A stretch of 30,407 nt of DNA from assembly GCA_044355095.1 (NCBI GenBank), contig JBIKYT010000021.1, forward strand, positions 1-30,407, given 5' to 3'. Below, piece after piece: positions 23,687 to 30,407 of the stretch. Numbering within the stretch: position 1 is the first letter of the stretch; every line of letters begins with the position of its first letter. The DNA is from Casp-actino8 sp044355095. Its GTDB lineage: Bacteria > Actinomycetota > Acidimicrobiia > Acidimicrobiales > Ilumatobacteraceae. The notes under the pieces are model-generated. The model made no database searches. It had not been told where the DNA came from and worked only from the letters and a program-made list of their open reading frames with translations. The position numbers and the translations under genes were made by a program.

Positions 23687-24598
23687 TCAGGGCAGATCAG
23701 GATTGGCGTTGCGCAGAAAAGCCTCTAACTCGGCGGTCATTTCCTCGGGTGACGGAATGTCCTGCTCGGTCATCAGTGGTTGCTGCGGGTCAGTGCTGGC
23801 ATTTTGCACCAATGAGTCGTAGGCCTGCTCAAGTTTCTCAACCATTTCGGCGTGTTCACTATTGCGCGACACCATGCGGTCGAGGCGTTCGCGTTGAATC
23901 ACTGATTCTTGTTCAAGAGCGGTTCCATCAAAGTGGAGGTCAGCTACCGGAACGAGACCGCGGAGAATCGCCAGAGAGGCTGCGGGATAGGTCATGCCCG
24001 GAATGTATTGCGGCACCTGTGCCCACACGCTGATCGAAGGAATGCCGCTGTCATGAAGAACCTGTTCAAGTACCGCGGTCATGCCGGCAGGTACATCGAC
24101 GGTGCTGCGCAAGAAAGCAATCTTGTTGAGTAATTCAATCGTTGGTGTCGTGCACGACAAATTGCTCGGACGTGTGTGCGGAGTGGGGAAGGGGTAGGCG
24201 CCAAGTCCGACCATCATCGAAACATTCATGCGCAAGCACAGTTCACGTACTGCCGCTGAAAAACGATTCCAGGCTGAATCAGGTTCGTGTCCACGCAAAA
24301 TGAGAACATCGCGGCCGTTGGTGTCCTTGCCGGCATAGAGATCGATGGACGGCCAATCAATTCCGTTGTTACGTCCTTCGCGAATTTCCATTGTTGGTCG
24401 GCGAGCGCGATAGTCAATGAAAACATCAGGATCAAATGTTGCGACCGGCAACGGATCAATTTGGCTTTCAATTGCCGACATCGCATCGTTGGCTGCACCA
24501 GCTGCATCAATCCAGCCTTGCAACATCACAATCAAAATGGGGGAATTCAATTGCGGTAAGTCGCCGTGAAGTTCAAGATCACGAATTTCATTACTCAT
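23687..24598 (-). CDS. PAC2 family protein
   Basis: This 303-aa protein matches the PAC2 (proteasome assembly chaperone 2-like) family of actinobacteria. Visible landmarks are ILIVMLQGWIDAAGAANDAM near the N-terminus (cited in part), FDPDVFIDYRARRP, ILRGHEPDSAWNRF, and MVGLGAYPFPTPHTRP. The C-terminal tail is helical, probably coiled coil (VEKLEQAYDSLVQ). The bacterial role of the family is unsettled, but it is often discussed together with the proteasome/Pup system. No proteasome gene is in this window. Its ATG overlaps the stop of the phosphotransferase gene by 4 nt, indicating co-translation. Confidence 0.9.
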   Translation of the reverse strand: MSNEIRDLELHGDLPQLNSPILIVMLQGWIDAAGAANDAMSAIESQIDPLPVATFDPDVFIDYRARRPTMEIREGRNNGIDWPSIDLYAGKDTNGRDVLILRGHEPDSAWNRFSAAVRELCLRMNVSMMVGLGAYPFPTPHTRPSNLSCTTPTIELLNKIAFLRSTVDVPAGMTAVLEQVLHDSGIPSISVWAQVPQYIPGMTYPAASLAILRGLVPVADLHFDGTALEQESVIQRERLDRMVSRNSEHAEMVEKLEQAYDSLVQNASTDPQQPLMTEQDIPSPEEMTAELEAFLRNANPDLP

Positions 24599-25641
24599 TT
24601 CAAGCGGCTCAACATGTCTTCGGCTTTTGCGGCCGCACCAATTACTTGTTGGTTGAACGGTTCAAGTTCGGCTGGATCGCGTTGACCCAATGCGCCTCCG
24701 AGATAACGCGAGTACACACCTTCAAGAATGCATACGAGTTTCCAGTAAGCAAAGGTTGTGTAGAAATCAAGTTGTGAAATATCTCGACCACTGACCTCGG
24801 CATAACGCTGTGCAAGGTCGGCGCGATCAAGGAAACCTGGAGTCGAGCAGGCTGAACCATTCCAAGCTGATGCATCGTCATTGGGGCCGGTCCAATACAC
24901 CATCAATAAACCTAGGTCGGCCATTGGGTCGCCAAGTGTGCAGATTTCCCAGTCAAGAACTGCGATGACTTGACCACTTGCATCAACCATGCAGTTGTCG
25001 AGGCGATAGTCGCCGTGCACGAGAGTGGCAGGACCCTGTTCGGGAATGCGTGCCAACAGTTCATCATGTACGCGATCGACGCTTGGTAAGTCACGGGTTT
25101 TTTGTTGGTTCCACTGTCCGTACCAACGCTTCAGTTGGCGAGCGATGTAACCCTCATGACGACCGAGATCACCAAGACCTACAGCCTCGGGGCTGACAGC
25201 ATGAATTGCGGCCATGGTGTCAACAATTGATTCACTGGCCCGGCGACGAGCGTCAACGCTCAGTAATCGTTCTGCGGCTTCACGTTCGCGGATGACTAAC
25301 CCATCAACGAATGACATCACGTAGAACGGAGCACCATTGACTTCGAGATTGTCGCAATAGCCAACGGCAGGAGCGACCGGCACGGGTGTTCCACTGAGGG
25401 CAGCAATGATGCGGTGTTCGCGGCCCATGTCGTGGGCGCTGGCGAGAACATGTCCCAGCGGGGGTCGGCGCAACACAAATTGTTGGCCGTTACTGCCAGT
25501 GACTTTGAAAGTGAGATTTGAGTGACCACCGGCAATGACATCGAAAGTGAAAGGGCCCACTGCGCCAGCGACGTTGGCTTCAAGCCAGGCGGTGACTTTG
25601 TTGATATCGAGACCGGGGATGCTGGGCGAATCACTACTCAC
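24595..25641 (-). CDS. APH-family phosphotransferase (ACAD10-N-terminal-like kinase)
   Basis: This aminoglycoside-phosphotransferase-fold protein has VLRRPP (ATP-binding lysine region: FVLRRPPLGHVLASAHDM, cited in part), the catalytic loop LVHGDYRLDN, and DWEICTLGDPMADL with the Mg-binding aspartate. Such proteins in actinobacteria often neighbour acyl-CoA dehydrogenases and are presumed to phosphorylate a small metabolite, not a drug. The reading frame extends to a TTG at 25695 (366 aa). I favour the GTG at 25641 (348 aa), because the conserved part begins soon after it and a -10-like TACCGT sits 8 nt upstream. It overlaps the PAC2 gene by 4 nt and is divergent from the thioredoxin-like gene. 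Confidence 0.88.
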   Translation of the reverse strand: MSSDSPSIPGLDINKVTAWLEANVAGAVGPFTFDVIAGGHSNLTFKVTGSNGQQFVLRRPPLGHVLASAHDMGREHRIIAALSGTPVPVAPAVGYCDNLEVNGAPFYVMSFVDGLVIREREAAERLLSVDARRRASESIVDTMAAIHAVSPEAVGLGDLGRHEGYIARQLKRWYGQWNQQKTRDLPSVDRVHDELLARIPEQGPATLVHGDYRLDNCMVDASGQVIAVLDWEICTLGDPMADLGLLMVYWTGPNDDASAWNGSACSTPGFLDRADLAQRYAEVSGRDISQLDFYTTFAYWKLVCILEGVYSRYLGGALGQRDPAELEPFNQQVIGAAAKAEDMLSRLK

Positions 25642-25649
25642 GCCCCCGT

Positions 25650-25655
25650 ACGGTA
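25650..25655 (-). promoter_or_regulatory. Possible -10 box for the phosphotransferase gene
   Basis: TACCGT on the minus strand ends 8 nt before the GTG at 25641. It fits a TANNNT pattern and lies in the short divergent region shared with the thioredoxin-like gene. No -35 box was identified. Confidence 0.3.
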
Positions 25656-25709
25656 TCCACGAACCGCCGATCTTGTGTGCCTGAAGAACGGTCAAAGTCG
25701 CTAGCGGGG

Positions 25710-25721
25710 TATCGTCAAGGT
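25710..25721 (+). promoter_or_regulatory. -10 box for a leaderless thioredoxin-like gene
   Basis: TATCGT at 25710-25715 ends 6 nt before the ATG at 25722, and there is no usual ribosome binding site at proper distance. This supports the 25722 start over an in-frame upstream ATG/GTG-type start at 25677. Confidence 0.4.
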
Positions 25722-26426
25722 ATGGCTATTGACGTCACTGAAGCGACATTTGAGACTGAGGTCTTAGCCAGATCGGCTAACGGACCGGTGTTGGCGTATT
25801 TATGGAGCCCACGCAGCGATGCTTGTGTTGCTTTTGGGCAAGTTCTGGAAGCGATTGTTGCTGGGACTCAAGGAAAAGTTCTGCTGGCCCGTATCAATGT
25901 TGATGAGAATCCGGGCATTGTGCAGGCATTTCGAGTGCGGGCCGTTCCCGCAATGTTTGCCCTCCGCGACGGATCAATTATGAGCGAGTTCCAAGGTCCG
26001 TTGGCCGAGGCCGCGGTTCGTCAATTCGTTGAACAGATGCTCCCGACTGCGACCCAAGAACACATCAGTGCTTTGTTGAGTCGTGGAGATGAACAAAGTT
26101 TGCTGGCCGTGCTCGACATCGAGCCGGGTAACGAGACAGCCATTGTTGCTCTTGCCACCATGCTCACCGCGCAAGGCGAAGGTGAATCGGCCTTGGCATT
26201 GTTGGCACGGGTGCCCGAAACCGAAGATGTGCGTAAGGCCGCGGCAGCGGCACGATTGTCGCTACGTCCACCCGATGACTACGACCACCAGTTGGGTCAA
26301 CTGCTTGATCTAGTAAAGACTGATGACGAAGCTCGGCAACAGTTCGTTGACATTCTTGAAGTGATGGGTCTCGAAGATCCGCGCACTGCGGGTTGGCGCA
26401 AAAAACTAACGATGCGCCTGTATTAA
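25722..26426 (+). CDS. CnoX/YbbN-like thioredoxin-fold co-chaperone
   Basis: The 234-aa protein has a thioredoxin fold at the N-terminus (VLAYLWSPRSDACVAF, the cis-proline region VRAVPAMFALRDG) and a C-terminal TPR-like half (LLSRGDEQSLLAVLDIEP, cited in part, and LATMLTAQGEGESALALLARVP). This is the layout of CnoX (YbbN), a chaperone-like holdase that works with GroEL/DnaK. The WCxxC active site is missing: the equivalent stretch is WSPRSDAC with only one cysteine, so it should not act as a disulfide reductase. It is 31 nt upstream of glpD on the same strand and may be co-transcribed with it. Confidence 0.83.
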   Translation: MAIDVTEATFETEVLARSANGPVLAYLWSPRSDACVAFGQVLEAIVAGTQGKVLLARINVDENPGIVQAFRVRAVPAMFALRDGSIMSEFQGPLAEAAVRQFVEQMLPTATQEHISALLSRGDEQSLLAVLDIEPGNETAIVALATMLTAQGEGESALALLARVPETEDVRKAAAAARLSLRPPDDYDHQLGQLLDLVKTDDEARQQFVDILEVMGLEDPRTAGWRKKLTMRLY

Positions 26427-26457
26427 TGACGATGCTTGAAATGATCGCGATTTTGAA

Positions 26458-28215
26458 ATGAACTCGTCGTCATCGGCATTTACGATTCAACGTTCATTGA
26501 GCGACGTTGATCAGGAATTTGATGTCATCATTATTGGTGGCGGCATCACGGGAATATCTGTTGCTCGTGAGGCTGCTTCACGTGGACTGAAAACGATTTT
26601 ACTTGAGCGTGGAGATTTTGGTTCGGGTACCAGTGCCGCGACGACAAAGTACATCCATGGCGGAATTCGTTACCTTGAGCAATATGACGTTGCGGTCGTA
26701 CGAGAAAGTCTGCGTGAACGTCGCATCTTGGCACTTGGTGCACCGCACCTTGTTGAGCAGACTCGTTTCATCATGCCAGCGTGGCGTTGGAGCAAACCTC
26801 CGACGGCGCTCATTGGTGCCGGAGTTTTGTTATACGACACTTTGGCTTTTGATCGAAATTTGCGCGCGCCAGACAGTTTGCGGATTCCTCATCCGCGCTG
26901 GTTGAGTCGTTCAAAGTTGTTGGCCGCGGTGCCGTGGCTTGATCAGAGTGGTTTACAAGGTGGATTCGCGTATCACGACACCTTGAACGTTCATCCAGAG
27001 CGACTGTTGTTGGCATATGCGAAGTCGGCGGCTGCCGCAGGTGCCGTGTTGTTAAATCACACGCGGGTCACGGGATTTGTTTCGACATCGTCTGATCGTT
27101 TACGCATTGAAGGTGTAGCAGTCACTGATGTGTTGTCGGGGCGTGACTACGCAATTACGGGCAAGGTTGTTGTCAACGCTGCGGGCCCTTGGATTGACAA
27201 GGTTCTTGAGACGCTAGGTAAAGGCACCGGTGTTGGCGTTGATCGTTCTAAGGGAGTTCACATTTTGACGCGACCGCTAGGTGGTCCTGGTCGAGTTGTT
27301 GATGCGGTATTCGCCCGTGCACAATCGGGTCGACATGTGATTGTCTCGCCCTGGATGGGTAAATCATTTATCGGTCCGACTGACACCCCAATTGTGGGTG
27401 ATGAATCGGGCGTAGTAGTCGACCCAGATGACGTCACGCTCATTTTGGACACGGTGAATTCAACGATGGCGCCCTCAGAAACAAAACTGACAACCGAGGA
27501 CGTTGAGATGACAACGGTTGGCGTCCGTCCGTTGATTCGTGAGACAACTGTTGATGACGAGGCAACTCAAGACGAAGGTACTTATTCGGCGAGTCGTGCC
27601 CACGAGTTGTATCACCATGCCGATCACGGGGTGGACAATTTGTGGTCGATCGGTGGTGGCAAATGGACGACCGGACGGGCGACAGCCGAAGAAATGGTTG
27701 ATGAATTGTTGAGCAACGAATTAAAAGGTGTCCGCTCGCGACCCTTTGATTCGCGCGGTGCGGCCGCGGGTGGAACCTTTGCCTGGGCTGAAGATGCCGA
27801 GCCATTTATTACCGATGCGGCTATGGCGATGAACGAACACGGCATTCCGCTTCATATCGGTGAGCACATCGCCCGTTTGTACGGAACCGAGTGGGTGCGT
27901 ATTGATGCCATTGTTCAGCAGAATCCAGATTCAGCACAGCAGTTGTCACCGAACTGCAATGACATTGAAGCGCAAGTTGTTTTCGCCGTAACCGATGAGG
28001 GTGCGCGCACACTGTCAGACATCGTCGATCGTCGTTTGGTGATTGGCACAATTGGTTCGGTAAGTCGCGAGGTGCTGGAGCGCGTCGCTTTTATTGCGGG
28101 ACCGCTTTTGGCATGGGACGAGGAAACGGCAAATGACGCAATTCGCCGTGAATTTGATCGCCGAACCGTGATCGCGACGCATTGGCGGACGCCTGTTGGT
28201 GGTACTTCTCGGTAG
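26458..28215 (+). CDS. glpD: FAD-dependent glycerol-3-phosphate dehydrogenase
   Basis: This 585-aa flavoprotein oxidises glycerol 3-phosphate to dihydroxyacetone phosphate and feeds electrons to quinones. The FAD-binding GGGITG motif is at residues 27-32, followed by LLERGDFGSGTSAATTKYIHGGIRYL (cited in part: SGTSAATTKYIHGG), the classic GlpD signature. The region WSIGGGKWTTGRATAEEM is the second conserved block. The C-terminal helical domain is present. It probably sits at the membrane periphery. The stop codon lies in a hairpin (28206-28230), and comEA follows after 35 nt. No glycerol kinase or facilitator gene is nearby. Confidence 0.94.
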   Translation: MNSSSSAFTIQRSLSDVDQEFDVIIIGGGITGISVAREAASRGLKTILLERGDFGSGTSAATTKYIHGGIRYLEQYDVAVVRESLRERRILALGAPHLVEQTRFIMPAWRWSKPPTALIGAGVLLYDTLAFDRNLRAPDSLRIPHPRWLSRSKLLAAVPWLDQSGLQGGFAYHDTLNVHPERLLLAYAKSAAAAGAVLLNHTRVTGFVSTSSDRLRIEGVAVTDVLSGRDYAITGKVVVNAAGPWIDKVLETLGKGTGVGVDRSKGVHILTRPLGGPGRVVDAVFARAQSGRHVIVSPWMGKSFIGPTDTPIVGDESGVVVDPDDVTLILDTVNSTMAPSETKLTTEDVEMTTVGVRPLIRETTVDDEATQDEGTYSASRAHELYHHADHGVDNLWSIGGGKWTTGRATAEEMVDELLSNELKGVRSRPFDSRGAAAGGTFAWAEDAEPFITDAAMAMNEHGIPLHIGEHIARLYGTEWVRIDAIVQQNPDSAQQLSPNCNDIEAQVVFAVTDEGARTLSDIVDRRLVIGTIGSVSREVLERVAFIAGPLLAWDEETANDAIRREFDRRTVIATHWRTPVGGTSR

Positions 28216-28230
28216 TTACGCAACCGAGAA
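28206..28230 (+). terminator. Hairpin between glpD and comEA
   Basis: TTCTCGGT (28206-28213) and ACCGAGAA (28223-28230) form a perfect 8-bp stem with a 9-nt loop that includes most of the glpD stop codon. It is followed by AGCGAGGG, not a T-run, so it is at best an attenuator or mRNA-processing structure. Confidence 0.3.
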
Positions 28231-28250
28231 AGCGAGGGCGAGGTGAAGGC

Positions 28251-28994
28251 GTGGAGTCATGGCGTCCCGAACCGCCGACAGAGGGTGAAAAATCTGGATC
28301 GCTTCCAGTGAACTTGTGGTCGCGCTTGGCCGACTTGGTGCGCCACCTGATGAAGTCGGTGACATGGTTCGGGTGGGGTCGAATGGTGACGGTCTGCGTG
28401 TGTATTCCACTGGTGGGCTTTGGAGCCTTCTTCTTGTTGCGTACGCCGGCACCGCCAATTGAATCATCGTTGAGCTACGCAACAGCAACCGTTGCATCAA
28501 CACAAAACGCAATTGCCGCCCCAGATGTTTCGACGCCGGTTGAGTTGATCGCTGTACATGTGGCGGGCAACGTTTTACGCCCTGGGGTCTATGACTTACC
28601 TAGTGACGCTCGAGTGGTTGATGCAGTTCGGTTTGCTGGGGGAGCGACCGCGATCGCCGATTTGAACGCCATTAATTTGGCGAATCGGTTGAACGATGGT
28701 CAGCAGGTTTACGTGCCAGCTATCGGCGAGAAAGTTCCGCCGAATATCTCAAGCAGCGGTTCAAAAAATGATGGCGCGACTAGTGAAACAAACTCCGTTC
28801 AATATCCGATCAACATCAATACGGCCGATGTTGCCTTACTTGATGAGTTGCCGGGAGTTGGGCCGTCAACAGCTCAGGCAATCGTGGCTTATCGAGATCA
28901 AAACGGACCGTATGCGAGCATTTCTGGTCTTGAAGATGTTCCAGGTATCGGGCCGGCAAAGTTCGCGGCACTGCAAGGTCTTGTCACAATATGA
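28251..28994 (+). CDS. comEA: ComEA-family competence DNA receptor
   Basis: This 247-aa protein binds incoming DNA on the outer face of the membrane and hands it to ComEC. There is one N-terminal membrane anchor (MVTVCVCIPLVGFGAFFLL), then a Ser/Thr-rich stretch and a SLBB domain (VHVAGNVLRPGVYDLPSDARVVDAV, cited in part). The C-terminal tandem helix-hairpin-helix DNA-binding domain has ININTADVALLDELPGVGP and VPGIGPAKFAAL. I chose the GTG at 28251 because AGGTGAAGG precedes it closely. The frame is open to 28182 but that would overlap glpD. comEC begins about 0.45 kb downstream, interrupted by an oppositely oriented membrane-protein gene. Confidence 0.9.
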   Translation: MESWRPEPPTEGEKSGSLPVNLWSRLADLVRHLMKSVTWFGWGRMVTVCVCIPLVGFGAFFLLRTPAPPIESSLSYATATVASTQNAIAAPDVSTPVELIAVHVAGNVLRPGVYDLPSDARVVDAVRFAGGATAIADLNAINLANRLNDGQQVYVPAIGEKVPPNISSSGSKNDGATSETNSVQYPININTADVALLDELPGVGPSTAQAIVAYRDQNGPYASISGLEDVPGIGPAKFAALQGLVTI

Positions 28995-29016
28995 ACGACA
29001 GATCCGTCGCAGGTTT

Positions 29017-29496
29017 CTATATCGAAACGGGATTAATGCCGAGCGCGATTGCGGCAACCGCAAGACCAAACATTGCACCAGCCCAGACACCGAGACTCAA
29101 TCGCGTCCATTCGCGACGCCATTCGGGCCAACTTGAAATTGTGCGGTTGGTTGAGCGTTGTGCTGCGAGGCGGCCGATGAATGCCCAGATTGCCGCACTC
29201 GAAACGATGGCCAGCAACCAACGGACTGTGCCGCCCATGACTGGCACGCCGAATAGTGGCAAAGTAGGAATCGCCACGATGGCCAGAATAAATCCCGGAA
29301 TTCCCCGCACTGCGCTCTCTGAGCCAATCAGCAACAACGCAGCCACGATTCCGATCGCCGCTGAAATGGCGACGGCTAGATATGGCCCGAATTTGCGAAC
29401 GAGCAAGCGGTGATACACGACGCCGTCGGGAACAATGCTCGGGCTTTGACTCACGGTCAACAACAGTACGACCAAACCGGGCGCCGAACGTTGCAT
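29017..29496 (-). CDS. Small polytopic membrane protein, unknown function
   Basis: This 159-aa protein has four clear hydrophobic segments (for example YLAVAISAAIGIVAALLLIG, FILAIVAIPTLPLFGVPV, WLLAIVSSAAIWAFIGRL and LGVWAGAMFGLAVAAIAL). An additional weak one lies at the N-terminus. No family was recognised. It lies between comEA and comEC but on the minus strand, converging with comEA (22-nt gap) and overlapping or abutting the start of comEC. The ATG at 29496 lacks a good ribosome binding site; a GTG at 29418 is possible. The regular hydrophobic pattern argues for a real gene. Confidence 0.65.
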   Translation of the reverse strand: MQRSAPGLVVLLLTVSQSPSIVPDGVVYHRLLVRKFGPYLAVAISAAIGIVAALLLIGSESAVRGIPGFILAIVAIPTLPLFGVPVMGGTVRWLLAIVSSAAIWAFIGRLAAQRSTNRTISSWPEWRREWTRLSLGVWAGAMFGLAVAAIALGINPVSI

Positions 29497-30407
29497 TACT
29501 TCGCCCTGGCCACAATTTCACTCGTCGCTTCGTCAGTGTGGTTGGGCGAAAGTCTCTACTCCTTTGGTCGATTGTGCCTTGTCTTCGCAGTTGGAGTTGT
29601 GTTGATCGTCTTGGCGCAAATGGCGCAAGTTCGTCCATGGCTTGTGCTGCTGTTGTGTTTGACAAGTTGTCTGACTTGTTGGCGTAGCCATATTGAGTGG
29701 CAGAACGTTCAAGACGTTCGCTCTGGCAACTATTCGGGTCTGGCCATACTCAAATCGGATCCTCAACCAATTGGTCGTGGGGTGCGGGTTGTTTTGGAAA
29801 TTGAAGGGCAGCGTTTTGAATCGTGGTTATACGGAAGTTCAGCGCGCCGAGTGGCGTTGCATGTATCAGGAGAATCTGTTGAGGTTGTGGGTCAGCGTCG
29901 ACCAAACGGTGAGGGAGGTCGACGTTTGCAAATGCGCCATATTGTTGGGCGATTCGAGGTGAAAGTCCTGCGAACTATTGCTAGTGGTGCACATATCAGC
30001 GAATCTCGATTTGAATTGGCGGCTAATCGAGTGCGGAGCGCTCTCGGAAAAGGTTCTCGTGTTTTGAGCGGAGATCAGTCGGCGCTCTTTGCCGGTTTGG
30101 TGTACGGCGATGACTCGCAGCAACCTCCCGAAATGGTGGATCGTTTTCGGGCGAGTGGACTGGCACATTTAACAGCGGTGTCGGGTCAAAATGTGGCCTT
30201 CGTGATGGCAGTTGTGGCTCCGTTGCTGACCCGCCTTCGACGTTGGAATCGTCTACTGCTGACGCTTTTGGTGTTGGGATGGTTTGCCATTATGACTCGC
30301 CTCGAACCTTCGGTGATTCGTGCGGTCACGATGGCTGGCATCACCGCGACGGTGTTCGCGATCGGGGGAAGACTGAAGGCATGGCAAGTGTTGTGTGCGA
30401 CGTGTAT
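29491..30407 (+). CDS. comEC: ComEC/Rec2-family DNA uptake channel, 5' part
   Basis: The frame is open to the window end and encodes the N-terminal portion of ComEC, the inner-membrane channel for single-stranded DNA uptake in transformation. It starts with hydrophobic segments (HYFALATISLVASSVWLG, LCLVFAVGVVLIVLAQM, WLVLLLCLTSCLTCW). An OB-fold-like region follows (GRGVRVVLEIEGQRFESW), and then the diagnostic ComEC segment VYGDDSQQPPEMVDRFRASG with GLAHLTAVSGQNVAFVMAV. The true start is unresolved: TTG at 29491 is the first start that avoids substantial overlap with the minus-strand gene, while TTG at 29446 or earlier is in frame. The rest, including any metallo-beta-lactamase domain, is outside the window. 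It pairs functionally with comEA. Confidence 0.85.
   Translation, partial: MHYFALATISLVASSVWLGESLYSFGRLCLVFAVGVVLIVLAQMAQVRPWLVLLLCLTSCLTCWRSHIEWQNVQDVRSGNYSGLAILKSDPQPIGRGVRVVLEIEGQRFESWLYGSSARRVALHVSGESVEVVGQRRPNGEGGRRLQMRHIVGRFEVKVLRTIASGAHISESRFELAANRVRSALGKGSRVLSGDQSALFAGLVYGDDSQQPPEMVDRFRASGLAHLTAVSGQNVAFVMAVVAPLLTRLRRWNRLLLTLLVLGWFAIMTRLEPSVIRAVTMAGITATVFAIGGRLKAWQVLCATC

Noticed and set aside
28696..29136. Open frame overlapping comEA
   Set aside because: It is out of frame with the clear HhH domain of comEA and its translation has no recognisable features.
29033..29665. Minus-strand 210-aa open frame opposite comEC start
   Set aside because: Its translation is rich in Arg/Ser/His with no domain and conflicts with the hydrophobic minus-strand gene in another frame and with comEC.

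Overview
The window looks like chromosomal DNA of an actinobacterium, most likely an Acidimicrobiia-type aquatic lineage. This is inferred from gene content, not from a search: two luciferase-like (probably F420-dependent) oxidoreductases, a DUF222/13E12-type HNH protein, PAC2 and SCO6745 families, an actinobacterial-looking LeuRS, frequent GTG/TTG starts, and several promoters whose -10 box lies only 6-8 nt before the start codon, as in leaderless mRNAs. GC content is moderate. No rRNA, tRNA, CRISPR array or transposase was seen.

Layout. 1-2.9 kb: a sugar-type ABC importer, with a divergent partial gene starting with a signal peptide (probably the binding protein), then the RbsA/MglA-like double ATPase and the RbsC-like permease. 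2.9-6.0 kb: SCO6745-family protein, DUF2855 protein and a luciferase-like oxidoreductase. 6.0-8.2 kb (minus strand): a secreted, LPATG-anchored choice-of-anchor I surface protein. 8.4-12.7 kb (minus strand): a four-gene accessory cassette, in transcription order a VWA protein, a MoxR/dynein-like AAA+ ATPase overlapping by 4 nt an HExxH-plus-VWA protein, then a 406-aa protein that may be sliding-clamp-like with a YbjN-like tail. 12.7-13.1 kb: the only long gene-free stretch, holding a nested inverted-repeat element of about 150 nt and a second hairpin. 13.1-16.2 kb: an HNH protein gene with a LexA-box-like palindrome over its start codon, then a NERD-nuclease/SF1-helicase fusion. 16.2-20.4 kb (minus): leuS followed by a GH84-type glycosidase gene. 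20.5-22.3 kb: a fatty acyl-AMP/CoA ligase. 22.3-25.6 kb (minus): a small exported protein, a second luciferase-like oxidoreductase, a PAC2 protein and an APH-type phosphotransferase. 25.7-30.4 kb: thioredoxin-fold CnoX-like protein, glpD, comEA, a minus-strand membrane protein, and the 5' part of comEC.

How genes work together. The importer genes form one transport system. ComEA and ComEC are the DNA receptor and channel of natural competence. The 8.4-16.2 kb stretch is accessory in character: an ATPase/VWA/metallopeptidase-like cassette, a structured intergenic element, a probably SOS-controlled HNH protein and a nuclease-helicase. I consider the AAA+/VWA cassette together with the neighbouring structured element the best candidate for an undescribed system. 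Its function is unknown from sequence alone.
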